Below are positions 5,302 to 12,806 of a stretch of DNA of 15,721 nucleotides, piece after piece. The translations under genes and the position numbers were made by a program. Source of the stretch: an uncultured Rickettsiales bacterium (GTDB lineage Bacteria > Pseudomonadota > Alphaproteobacteria > Rickettsiales > UBA998); contig CALJMC010000060.1 in assembly GCA_937982385.1 (NCBI GenBank), forward strand, positions 1 through 15,721, written 5' to 3'. Below the pieces are notes generated by a model that was not told where the DNA came from, ran no database searches, and saw only the letters and a program-made list of their open reading frames with translations. Every line of letters starts with the position of its first letter. Within the stretch, counting starts at the first letter, position 1.

Positions 5302-8283
5302 ATGAATCTAAAACCACATCTTTATACATCACGAGCGGACGCACCTATGGGTGAGGAGGTGGCGCGGTTTATGCTGTCGCATTATGGTGCGCAGCCTGAT
5401 GTGTTTGCTAGTGCGGTGCTGATTGTGCCGTCGCGTCGGGCGTGCCGTACTATTCGTGAGGCGTTTATGGCGGTGCAGGGGAGTGATGCGCCGTTGCTGC
5501 TGCCACGCATTTTATCGATTGGGGATGTGGAAGATAATATCGATATGCTGCTGGCGTCGTTGCTGAAAGGTGGCAATGAGGAACGGTTGGCGGCGTGGCT
5601 CACGAGCGAAAAACCACTCTCGCGCACCAAGCGCACCATTATGCTGGCAAAGATGATTCATGATGCGGTGGATGGGCAGGAGCGTTTCTTTGACGGCAAA
5701 ATCAATGTGTCGCAAGCGGTGCATTTGGCGGAGTCGTTGGGAGATTTACTGGATGATTTTTATCGTGATCGTGTGGATGTGGAGGTGCTGCGTACCATTG
5801 CAGGCGAGGAATATGCCGAACATTGGCAGCATTCATTGGAGTTTTTAGAACTCATCATCACCCGTTGGCCTGAATGGTTAGCGGAACATAACGCGCTTGA
5901 TGAGGTGGAGCGTCGTAACCGTGCCTATGATTTTTTGGTGAGTTCATGGCAATCCCAACCTGCGGATTATCCTGTGATTATGGCAGGGAGTACGGGGAGT
6001 GTGAAATCGGCTGGCGCGCTGATGGCGGCTATTGCGAAGCTACCAAAAGGTGCAGTGATATTGCCCGCCTGTGACCTTGAAATGGATGAACGTATTTGGG
6101 GCGATGTCGATGTGACGCATCCACAATATATGATGCAGCAATGGCTTGAGCGTGAAGGATTTTCTCGTGCTGATGTTGCAATGATTTCTGAAGGTGAGGG
6201 AAGTCCGCGTGTATCGCTCATGCAGCATGTTATGCTCCCTGCCACCGCGACGGAGCAATGGGTTGAGCAGCCGTATGAGGGCGTTGATAAAGCAACGCAA
6301 GATGTGCAGGTAATTGCGTGTGCTGATGAGGAAGAAGAAGCGACGGTTATTGCGCATGCCATGCGCCTGACGTTGGAAGAGCAGGGAAAAGATGCGGCAT
6401 TGGTTACGCATAATCGTCCGCTCGCTCGGCGTGTGTCGGCATTGCTCGGTTTTTATGATATTGAGGTGGATGATTCGGTGGGGATGTCGCTGTTGCAAAC
6501 GCCTCCCGCAGCGTTCTTTATGTTGGTGGGGGAGATGGTGACTGCGCGAGGCAGCGCGACCTCATTATTGTCGGTGTTGAAGCATCCGTTTTGTGCAATG
6601 CAGTGTGGAGCGCAGGAGGTGCGCAGGGTGGCGCGTCTGCTCGATAAAGCATTGTTCCGTGGTGTGCATGCGGAAGATAATTTCCGCTATTGGCGAGCGC
6701 GAATTGATGCCGAAGACCTCAGAGTTGATGATGATGCCCGTGCGCTTTTTGTCGCGATGTTAGATGCCGTGGAGCCGCTTGCCTCACTAATGGAAAAGGG
6801 CATGGCGCTCTCTGGTGAGCTGTTGCTAAAAGAACATATCACACTAGTGGAAGTGCTTTCTGGTGAGCAGTCATTATGGTCGCATCATGCGGGGCAAAGC
6901 TTGTCGCAAACGTTGTCGAATATATTGCTGAACTTGCGCCATCTGCCAGCGGTTGAGCCGATGGAATATCTGAGTGTTGTGGAACAATTCTTGGGCAGTA
7001 AGACCTATCGTAAAACATTTGGGGTGCATCCGCGGTTGCATATTCTCAGCCCGATTGAGGCGCGTATGCAGCATTATGATGTGATGATTTTGGGCGGGCT
7101 GAATGAAGGATCATGGCCTGCCGAACCAACGGCTGATCCGTGGGTGAGTCGTCCGATGCGTTCCGCCATTGGGGTGATGACGAGTGATAGTGGGATCGGG
7201 CAAGCTGCGCATGACTTTTATACGCTGGCGATGCACCAGAAACTAATTCTAACTCGTGCTCAAAAAGAGCAAGGTTCGCCGACCATTCCATCGCGCTGGT
7301 TGCTGCGTTTGGAAGCATGTATGCAGCCTGATAAAGCCGCGAGTGGACGCATTGCCCGCGATGCTGCACAAGCGAAATCATGGGCGCAAATATGGCTTAA
7401 AGGTGACGCGGAGCAAGTGGTATTGCAAGCGCCTCTGCCGCAACCGCCTGAGAGTGCGCGCCCACGTCAATTATCCGCCACAGGATTGGAACGACTCATC
7501 CGCAACCCCTATGGATATTATGCCAATAAGATATTGCGATTGCGGGCGTTGGAGGATATTGCGCGTCCGCTCTCTGCGGCGGATTTTGGCAATATCATTC
7601 ACGATGCGTTGGAGCGTTATTACGGCGAACATAGCAATGGCCTCAAAGACGGTGAGGCGGCAGCAGCGGCATTGCTGGACATAGGAAAAGAATTATTTGC
7701 AGATGTCATCGAGCAGCCATCTGTAGCGCTGTTTTGGTGGCCTCGCTTTGAGCATATTGTCGATTGGTTTGTTGAACGCGAGCAAGAGCAATATCGAGAT
7801 TTGCGTTCCAAGGTTATCTCTGAAGAAACGCTAGAACATAGCTATGAACTGACGGATGCAGGGCAGGTGATGCTTACCTCGAAAGTGGACCGTATTGAGC
7901 GCTATCAAGATGGTGGAACAGCTATTGTCGATTACAAAACGGGAGTGATTCCAGCGAAGAAAGAAGTGAAGGCGGGCATCGCATGTCAGTTGCCGTTGGG
8001 TGGGTTGTTGTGGCAGGTCAATCATGGGGGTGATGATATTATGCTCACTTATTGGGCGCTCAAAGGCGGTGCGGGTAAAGATGCTATTTGCAACGCATTG
8101 GCGAAGGATGCAACGCCTGATATGACATCGGATATGATGCAGGATATTGAAGAGAAATTGCGTGCATTCCTAGGCGAATATGTAAGGACTGATACAGTGT
8201 TTCTCGTCTCTCCCATTCCCGAGGTCGCGCCGATATATGATGACTATAAACATCTCTCTCGCGTTCAAGAGTGGAACAGTTAG
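5302..8283 (+). CDS. addB: Double-strand break repair protein AddB, alphaproteobacterial type
   Basis: The product of 993 residues has the size and order of alphaproteobacterial AddB. The N-terminus carries the helicase-like VPSRRACRTIREAF segment. The middle has LSPIEARMQHYDVMILGGLNEGSWP, a family signature. The C-terminus is a RecB-type nuclease: FGNIIHDALERY, KVDRIE (Asp near 863), IVDYKTG (Asp877, Lys879) and CQLPLGGLL, all needed residues present. With AddA it forms the helicase-nuclease that resects double-strand breaks up to a Chi-like site for RecA. I chose ATG 5302; a TTG at 5266 would add 12 residues unlike the family, and neither has a strong Shine-Dalgarno. In most alphaproteobacteria addA follows directly; here a phasin gene with its own promoter follows, so addA must be elsewhere. 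The gene starts 64 bases after the terminator of the structured RNA. Confidence 0.93.
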   Translation: MNLKPHLYTSRADAPMGEEVARFMLSHYGAQPDVFASAVLIVPSRRACRTIREAFMAVQGSDAPLLLPRILSIGDVEDNIDMLLASLLKGGNEERLAAWLTSEKPLSRTKRTIMLAKMIHDAVDGQERFFDGKINVSQAVHLAESLGDLLDDFYRDRVDVEVLRTIAGEEYAEHWQHSLEFLELIITRWPEWLAEHNALDEVERRNRAYDFLVSSWQSQPADYPVIMAGSTGSVKSAGALMAAIAKLPKGAVILPACDLEMDERIWGDVDVTHPQYMMQQWLEREGFSRADVAMISEGEGSPRVSLMQHVMLPATATEQWVEQPYEGVDKATQDVQVIACADEEEEATVIAHAMRLTLEEQGKDAALVTHNRPLARRVSALLGFYDIEVDDSVGMSLLQTPPAAFFMLVGEMVTARGSATSLLSVLKHPFCAMQCGAQEVRRVARLLDKALFRGVHAEDNFRYWRARIDAEDLRVDDDARALFVAMLDAVEPLASLMEKGMALSGELLLKEHITLVEVLSGEQSLWSHHAGQSLSQTLSNILLNLRHLPAVEPMEYLSVVEQFLGSKTYRKTFGVHPRLHILSPIEARMQHYDVMILGGLNEGSWPAEPTADPWVSRPMRSAIGVMTSDSGIGQAAHDFYTLAMHQKLILTRAQKEQGSPTIPSRWLLRLEACMQPDKAASGRIARDAAQAKSWAQIWLKGDAEQVVLQAPLPQPPESARPRQLSATGLERLIRNPYGYYANKILRLRALEDIARPLSAADFGNIIHDALERYYGEHSNGLKDGEAAAAALLDIGKELFADVIEQPSVALFWWPRFEHIVDWFVEREQEQYRDLRSKVISEETLEHSYELTDAGQVMLTSKVDRIERYQDGGTAIVDYKTGVIPAKKEVKAGIACQLPLGGLLWQVNHGGDDIMLTYWALKGGAGKDAICNALAKDATPDMTSDMMQDIEEKLRAFLGEYVRTDTVFLVSPIPEVAPIYDDYKHLSRVQEWNS

Positions 8284-8297
8284 TGTTCCGTATTCAC

Positions 8298-8326
8298 TTG
8301 ACATGCTGAGGTAATTTATTTATTTT
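8298..8326 (+). promoter_or_regulatory. Sigma-70 promoter of the phasin gene
   Basis: TTGACA (8298-8303), a perfect -35, is followed after 17 bases by TATTTT (8321-8326). It starts 15 bases after the addB stop codon and lies 34 bases before the phasin ATG, so the phasin is transcribed on its own. Confidence 0.75.
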
Positions 8327-8340
8327 GTTGCAACGCAACA
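8326..8340 (+). promoter_or_regulatory. Palindromic operator at the phasin start site, PhaR-like
   Basis: TGTTGC-aac-GCAACA is a 6-bp palindrome lying across the predicted transcription start. Its core TTGC-N3-GCAA resembles the TGC/GCA palindromes reported for PhaR, the repressor that controls phasin genes in alphaproteobacteria and is released by PHB granules. Binding by PhaR is inference. Confidence 0.5.
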
Positions 8341-8359
8341 TTATTATCAGGAGCTCGTC

Positions 8360-9109
8360 ATGGCAGCAGCAGCCAAAAAAACTAAAGCAAAAAACACTAC
8401 AACGAAGGCATCAAGCGCTAGTAAATCTAAGGCATTGGCCGCATCTCGTGCACGTAAAAAAACGGTAACTGCTAAAGCTGTATCGCCCAAGTCAGTCGCT
8501 CCTAAAGAAGCACCCCAAACGGCTCCTCAGGCACAGGCTGAAACACAGAAAACACCTCAGCCATCGTCTGCGATGGAAAATGTTATCTCCATGTTTACTC
8601 CTGAGAAGATGACGGAAAACTCACCATTCCAAAATGCAGAAGCATTTAAAGATATGATGTCTGGCACCACAGATGAGTGGCAGAAAATACAGGAAAAACT
8701 ATCAGGTTCTAGTGAAGAAGTGATGGCGCATGTGGAGCGCAGTTCTGAGGCATTGTCGAGCATGGCATCTGAAAGTTCGGAAGCATTTCAGCGAGGGCAA
8801 GATATTGCATCTGAAATGAGTGTAAAATCAACTGAAGCAAGCCAAGAAGCGATCAATAGTTGGTTTGATTTCTCAAACCGTTTTTGGTCTGACACCATTG
8901 AACAATCAAAAGAGTTTTTGAATTGCCGCAATGCGAATGATATTTTTGATTTGCAGAATAAGCTCATCGAGCAGGCATCTGAAAGTCTTTATAAGCAAGC
9001 GTCAGAAAGCTCTGGAAAATTGTTTGAGAATTTTGCTGACATGGCAGATCCTGCACAAGAACAAGCATCCAAAGCTGCTGAAGCATTCTTCGCAAATTTG
9101 ACAAAGTAG
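8360..9109 (+). CDS. Phasin family protein with basic histone-like N-terminal tail
   Basis: The 249-residue product has two parts. Residues 2-70 are Lys/Ala/Ser/Thr-rich then Pro/Gln-rich (for example AAAAKKTKAK, SRARKKTVTAK), like a histone H1 tail. Residues 71-249 are an amphipathic helical phasin domain with the recognisable NANDIFDLQNKLIEQ segment (191-205) and a terminal A/E/F helix. Phasins coat polyhydroxyalkanoate granules and control their number and size. The basic tail may bind DNA and tether granules to the nucleoid, as PhaF does in Pseudomonas, though there the tail is C-terminal. The ATG at 8360 has a good ribosome site (AGGAG, 7 bases upstream). Promoter and palindrome upstream fit an autonomous, PhaR-type regulated gene. 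Confidence in the phasin call is high; in the DNA-binding role it is low. Confidence 0.85.
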   Translation: MAAAAKKTKAKNTTTKASSASKSKALAASRARKKTVTAKAVSPKSVAPKEAPQTAPQAQAETQKTPQPSSAMENVISMFTPEKMTENSPFQNAEAFKDMMSGTTDEWQKIQEKLSGSSEEVMAHVERSSEALSSMASESSEAFQRGQDIASEMSVKSTEASQEAINSWFDFSNRFWSDTIEQSKEFLNCRNANDIFDLQNKLIEQASESLYKQASESSGKLFENFADMADPAQEQASKAAEAFFANLTK

Positions 9110-9121
9110 TTCCAAAATGAT

Positions 9122-9230
9122 TGTCATCCCGTGCTGCGACACGGGATCTAGTCGCATAACAGCTCTGCGAAGCAGCCTGAATTTATTACTTTAGAAGAAA
9201 GATGGTTACCCGCTTTCACCGGCATGACAG
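9122..9230. repeat. Degenerate palindromic repeat with TGTCAT...ATGACA ends between phasin and hemA
   Basis: The left arm has a clean hairpin, ATCCCGTG, loop CTGCGA, CACGGGAT (9126-9147), preceded by TGTC. The right end is ATGACAG (9224-9230) with a decayed CCCGCTTTCACCGG core that no longer matches the left arm. It sits between the convergent phasin and hemA genes. The ends link it to the repeats at 2034-2103 and 4930-5013; the different cores suggest arms replaced or diverged independently. Confidence 0.55.
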
Positions 9231-9240
9231 CGGTGGGTAA
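9206..9240 (-). terminator. Possible terminator of hemA
   Basis: On the minus strand, four bases after the hemA stop, TTACCCACCG pairs with CGGT...GGGTAA around a 9-base loop, with a 6-base bulge on one side. A pyrimidine-rich CCATCTTTCTTCT stretch follows. It overlaps the right end of the palindromic repeat, which may have been co-opted as terminator. Confidence 0.4.
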
Positions 9241-9244
9241 AATT

Positions 9245-10507
9245 CTAACCCCTAATCCCTAATTTTTCACATACTTGCTTAAGTGCTGAGACTAACGTGT
9301 TCATCATCTGATCATCATGGAGAGGTGAGGGCGTGATGCGTAGGCGTTCGGAGCCACGCGGTACGGTTGGAAAGTTGATTGGCTGCACATAGATATCATA
9401 GTCATTGAGGAGCATATCCGATGCGGCTTTGCATTTTACAGCATCATTCACCATGACTGGCACAATATGCGTATCGGTATGGAGATAGGGCACATTCGCT
9501 TCTTTTAGGCGTGCTTTGAGTGTTGCCGCTGCGGCTTGATGCGCTGTGCGCTCTAGCTTGCTGTACATCAAATGTTGGATGCTGGCATTTGCACCTGCTG
9601 CTAAAGCGGGCGGCATGGTGGTGGTGAAGATAAAACCTGGGGCATAGCTGCGGATAGTGTCGATGATGTTAGAAGAGGCGGCGACATAGCCACCCATTAC
9701 GCCAAACGCTTTGCCGAGTGTGCCTTGAATAACATCTATGCGATGCATCAGATTGTCGCGCTCTGAAATGCCGGCTCCATGCTCGCCATACATGCCAACG
9801 GCGTGCACTTCATCGAGATAGGTAATGGCATTGAATTCATCCGCGAGGTCGCAGATTTCTTTGATAGGACCAACATCGCCATCCATAGAATAGACCGATT
9901 CGAACGCGATAATTTTTGGCAAATGCGCTGGTGTTTCTTCGAGTAATTGGCGCAAATGCTCTACATCATTATGTGCAAATATTTTCTTTTCGGCGCCGCT
10001 ATGACGAATGCCCTGAATCATCGATGCATGGTTGCATGCATCAGAGAATACGACGCAGTCTTTAAGCAGTGATGGCAGCACGTTAAGCGTTGCTTCATTG
10101 GCGACATAGCCAGAGGTGAAGATGAGTGCTGCCTCTTTTTGATGGAGCGTAGCAAGTGTTGTTTCAAGCTCGGTGGCGGCATGATGGTTGCCTGAGATGT
10201 TGCGCGTTCCACCTGCGCCAGCGCCCATAGTGTCGATGGCGTTTTTCATTGCTTTATGCACGGCAGGGTGTTGTCCCATGCCCAAATAGTCGTTGCTACA
10301 CCAGATGGTGATGTCTTTACCAGAGCTGTGGCTGCGTGCTTTTGGGAAGTCCCCTGAAAAGCGCTCAATGTCGTTGAAGACACGATAGCGTCCTTCATCC
10401 TTCAGCGTGGAAATGAGTGTGGAAAAGGCTGCGTCGTAGTCTGTAGGCTCGCTCTTGGTGAGCGGATAATCAATAACAGTGCTGATAGTTTTCTTAAGCG
10501 CAGACAT
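9245..10507 (-). CDS. hemA: 5-aminolevulinate synthase (C4 pathway)
   Basis: The 420-residue product condenses glycine and succinyl-CoA to 5-aminolevulinate, the first step of heme synthesis in alphaproteobacteria. It is a PLP-dependent alpha-oxoamine synthase with RYRVFNDIER (40-49), CSNDYLG (70-76), GTRNISGNHH (100-109), the cofactor region FSDACNHASMIQG (154-166), YLDEVHAVG (230-238), the PLP lysine in GTLGKAFG (Lys266) and LRITPSPLHDD (389-399). RYRVFNDIER favours this enzyme over the related AONS and KBL enzymes. I chose ATG 10507, which has a good ribosome site (AAGGA, 6-7 bases upstream) and gives the family length; the longer ORF start at 10588 lies deep inside ctaA. It overlaps the ctaA stop by 14 bases, so the two are likely translationally coupled. 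Confidence 0.96.
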   Translation of the reverse strand: MSALKKTISTVIDYPLTKSEPTDYDAAFSTLISTLKDEGRYRVFNDIERFSGDFPKARSHSSGKDITIWCSNDYLGMGQHPAVHKAMKNAIDTMGAGAGGTRNISGNHHAATELETTLATLHQKEAALIFTSGYVANEATLNVLPSLLKDCVVFSDACNHASMIQGIRHSGAEKKIFAHNDVEHLRQLLEETPAHLPKIIAFESVYSMDGDVGPIKEICDLADEFNAITYLDEVHAVGMYGEHGAGISERDNLMHRIDVIQGTLGKAFGVMGGYVAASSNIIDTIRSYAPGFIFTTTMPPALAAGANASIQHLMYSKLERTAHQAAAATLKARLKEANVPYLHTDTHIVPVMVNDAVKCKAASDMLLNDYDIYVQPINFPTVPRGSERLRITPSPLHDDQMMNTLVSALKQVCEKLGIRG

Positions 10508-11567
10508 GGTTTTCCTTAACTGAGTGCGAAGAGGATGGCTCTTCTGGTTGCCAGTGTAGCAAATGATGCACGCGAACACAAAGCCCAATCAACAAAATCG
10601 CAATAGTTTGATGAATTGATGCGAGCGAGATAGGGACGACATGCAGTAATGTCGCAATTCCAATGACTACCTGCACATAAGTTAATCCAGTGAGTTGCCA
10701 GCTTGCACGTAAGGTGGCGCGGTCGGTAGCGCTGCGGCAGAGCATGATATGCTGGAAGGTGATGAGTGCTACGACACAGTAAGCAAAGCAACGATGCTGG
10801 AATTGTACCATCGTGACATTTTCAAAGAAATTAATGTGGAATGGTTCAAGCAGGAACAGGCCGCTTGGTATCCAGTCACCATCCATCTTGGGGAAGGTGT
10901 TATAGGACAGCCCTGCATCTAAGCCTGCGACAAGTGCGCCGAGCAAGACTTGAGCAAACACAGCGCCTAACACAATGAGTGGAAGTTTAGACATGTAGGC
11001 TCGCGCTTTATAGGTGCCAAGGCGATACCACATTTTCACCAAACAGCCGAAGATGACCGTTGCGCCGCCCAGATGCAGTGCCAAACGATAGGGGCTGACA
11101 GATGGAAGATTGTTGAGACCGCTCGCCACCATATACCAACCAATGACGCCCTGCATGCCGACCAATGCGGTGATGCCAAGCATGGTGTAGCCGTCAGATT
11201 TGGTGATGCGTTTGGTGGCTGCAAAAAAGAGGAGGGGGAGGATGAACGCTACGCCGACTAGTCGTCCAAGCAAGCGATGGAGATATTCCAGCCAATAGAT
11301 GCTTTTGAATTCGGCTATGCTCATGCCTTTGTTGATTTGTTGATATTGCGGTGATGAACGATAATCTTGAAGTTCTACTTCCCAGCCGGCATCAGTGAGC
11401 GGGGGGAGAATACCCGTCACAAGTTTCCATTCCACAATGGACAGGCCAGACTCGGTAAGGCGTGTTAATCCGCCAATAATTACCATCAAAAGCACCAAAA
11501 CCGCACATGCCATAATCCACTGACGAACAGCAGGATGAGAGGTGTGTGAAAGGGTGTTTATGTTCAT
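10494..11567 (-). CDS. ctaA: Heme A synthase, Cox15/CtaA type
   Basis: The 357-residue integral membrane protein oxidises the C8 methyl of heme O to make heme A for aa3-type cytochrome oxidase. Eight hydrophobic segments can be traced. The signature motifs are GGLTRLTESGLSIVEW (32-47), EYLHRLLGR (94-102), LALHLGGA (162-169), AGLDAGLSYNTFPKMDG (214-230), NVTMVQFQHR (250-259) and SIHQ (317-320). The four conserved histidines that bind heme are His97, His165, His258 and His319. The ATG at 11567 fits the family; a GTG at 11627 would add 20 residues and run into the promoter region. No Shine-Dalgarno is seen, and the -10 element ends only 6 bases before the ATG, so the mRNA may be leaderless. hemA overlaps its 3' end by 14 bases. 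Confidence 0.95.
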   Translation of the reverse strand: MNINTLSHTSHPAVRQWIMACAVLVLLMVIIGGLTRLTESGLSIVEWKLVTGILPPLTDAGWEVELQDYRSSPQYQQINKGMSIAEFKSIYWLEYLHRLLGRLVGVAFILPLLFFAATKRITKSDGYTMLGITALVGMQGVIGWYMVASGLNNLPSVSPYRLALHLGGATVIFGCLVKMWYRLGTYKARAYMSKLPLIVLGAVFAQVLLGALVAGLDAGLSYNTFPKMDGDWIPSGLFLLEPFHINFFENVTMVQFQHRCFAYCVVALITFQHIMLCRSATDRATLRASWQLTGLTYVQVVIGIATLLHVVPISLASIHQTIAILLIGLCVRVHHLLHWQPEEPSSSHSVKENHVCA

Positions 11568-11573
11568 GAGCCG

Positions 11574-11602
11574 CGTATAGCATGGCGGAGTGTGGGAATC
11601 AA
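11574..11602 (-). promoter_or_regulatory. Promoter of the ctaA-hemA operon
   Basis: On the minus strand TTGATT (11602-11597) is followed after 17 bases by TATACG (11579-11574). Six bases then separate the -10 from the ctaA ATG, placing the predicted transcription start at or within a base or two of the start codon. The -35 overlaps the stop codon of the upstream gene. Confidence 0.6.
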
Positions 11603-12171
11603 GAGATAGAGGGAGAACTCTTGTCACTTTCTTGTTGGTTAGCTTTTTCTAATGCTTTGACCCAAGAGATTACCTCATCACCTGCAGCCGAGATATCATC
11701 TGGTCTGTAAGGTTTAAACGTAGTGGGCTCATTCGTCGGAATATGAATGCCTTTGGTAATTCGCTCAGTAATGGAAGCAACTTCTCCGTTCACAAACCTA
11801 TCTTTATCTATATCTAAATTATCAAGCATTTCTTCTACTTGTGTGCGGAATGCCTCTCCAGCTCCTGAGGTACGTTTTATGAAAAGTTTCATTGCGCTAT
11901 CCCATGAGCGCACGATAGGAGCAGGAGTACTTTCTTTGGAGGTTTCTTTGTGGAAATTTCTGCGTGCGTTTGTATTGATATGATCTGTTCTAGATTTTAT
12001 CTCTTCAAATTTAGTACATGATTTATCTAAGAGGTTTGCAAGGTCTTGAAGAGTGGGTGAACCGTTAGTGTTATCAGCAACTAAACTACAAAACTTTTTT
12101 GGTAACTGGCTTTGAGATAATTCAGGCTCACTTAAGTCGTCCGACGAATTGGTGGTTTTCTTATTTGTCAT
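11599..12171 (-). CDS. Small protein of unknown function, paralog of the 12304-12768 product
   Basis: I do not recognise this 190-residue soluble-looking protein. It aligns along most of its length with the neighbouring 154-residue product: TLQDLANLLDKSCTKF (40-55) with TLHHLALLFRSYHQKI (39-54), PIVRSWD (85-91) with PVLLTKWD (75-82), and LDNLDIDKDRFVNGEV (116-131) with LDTLGIDKDQFIQGKV (107-122). It has a polar N-terminal region (1-25), a polar insert (60-82) and a polar tail. No signal peptide, membrane segment or catalytic motif is visible. The ATG at 12171 has no Shine-Dalgarno. A Pho-box-like site lies 66 bases upstream. Its stop codon overlaps the ctaA promoter. Tandem duplication followed by divergence explains the pair; function is unknown. 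Confidence 0.7.
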   Translation of the reverse strand: MTNKKTTNSSDDLSEPELSQSQLPKKFCSLVADNTNGSPTLQDLANLLDKSCTKFEEIKSRTDHINTNARRNFHKETSKESTPAPIVRSWDSAMKLFIKRTSGAGEAFRTQVEEMLDNLDIDKDRFVNGEVASITERITKGIHIPTNEPTTFKPYRPDDISAAGDEVISWVKALEKANQQESDKSSPSIS

Positions 12172-12237
12172 TATGTTACTATGCTCATATTGTCATTTTT
12201 CTTATTACTAATATAGCTCATCTGCAGCAACCTGTGT

Positions 12238-12255
12238 ATGACAGTTCTGTGGCAA
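12238..12255 (-). promoter_or_regulatory. Pho-box-like site upstream of the 11599-12171 gene
   Basis: The minus strand reads TTGCCAC-AGAA-CTGTCAT, 12 of 14 half-site matches to the PhoB box, with one half-site perfect. Unlike the other three sites, no -10 hexamer lies 10 bases downstream (CTGCAG is there). A separate weak promoter, TTGCTG-17-TAATAA, follows. The site may be a decayed copy. Confidence 0.4.
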
Positions 12256-12303
12256 TTGTGTGGGATGCTGTTGTGTTTAGGCATTAAACTGCTACTGGGG
12301 ATG

Positions 12304-12768
12304 TTATTCACCCGGGCTGCGTACGTCTTGACGTCGCCCTAAACGTCCGCCTGATGTGCGATCACTCCAGCTGCTCTGTTCAGCAATGTGTTCTGTTTGA
12401 ATAACTTTGCCCTGAATGAACTGATCTTTATCAATGCCCAGAGTGTCGAGGGCTGCTGCAACTTCTCTGGTTCCCGTTATTCCAAGTGATTGTATTAAAT
12501 CACCCTGGTTGTCTTGCATGACATCCCATTTTGTAAGAAGTACGGGTATGTCTGGCGCATCTGAGTCTTTTTTCATGGCTTCAATCATATTTTCTTGAAA
12601 GCTGGTAATCTTCTGATGATAGGACCTGAACAATAAAGCAAGATGGTGAAGAGTGGACTCTGTTTTGCCCATATCAACACCGTTTCGCGCAAATATCCTT
12701 TTGATATTTTTTGCTCTTGATTCACCTATGGAGGTGTCTTTTAATAGAGTGTCTTGGAGGTTCTGCAT
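12304..12768 (-). CDS. Small protein of unknown function, paralog of the 11599-12171 product; Pho box upstream
   Basis: This 154-residue protein is not recognised. It is predicted mostly helical, with an N-terminal helix-rich part (RAKNIKRIFARNGVD at 18-32), the shared motifs TLHHLALLF (39-47), PVLLTKWD (75-82) and LDTLGIDKDQFIQGKV (107-122), and a basic tail (SGGRLGRRQDVRSPGE). The IDKDxFxxGxV element is the best conserved part of the family and looks like a functional or binding surface. There is no signal peptide or membrane segment. The ATG at 12768 lacks a Shine-Dalgarno. A well-formed Pho-box promoter lies upstream, and the gap to the paralog downstream is 132 bases containing that gene's own site. 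Phosphate-starvation control is inferred. Confidence 0.7.
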   Translation of the reverse strand: MQNLQDTLLKDTSIGESRAKNIKRIFARNGVDMGKTESTLHHLALLFRSYHQKITSFQENMIEAMKKDSDAPDIPVLLTKWDVMQDNQGDLIQSLGITGTREVAAALDTLGIDKDQFIQGKVIQTEHIAEQSSWSDRTSGGRLGRRQDVRSPGE

Positions 12769-12806
12769 CTTATGTCGCGCCTAAGGGTGCATGTTTCAAT
12801 GATGCT

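Noticed and set aside
11570..11627. Extended GTG start of ctaA at 11627
   Set aside because: The added residues are unlike the family, overlap the upstream gene, and lie across the promoter.
12185..12211. A plus-strand TTGTCATTTTT as a further Pho box
   Set aside because: The second half-site (CTTATTA) matches poorly, no -10 follows at 10 bp, and no plus-strand gene lies downstream.
12099..12287. Plus-strand 62-codon reading frame
   Set aside because: It is antisense to the start of the 11599-12171 gene and crosses its regulatory region, without a ribosome site.
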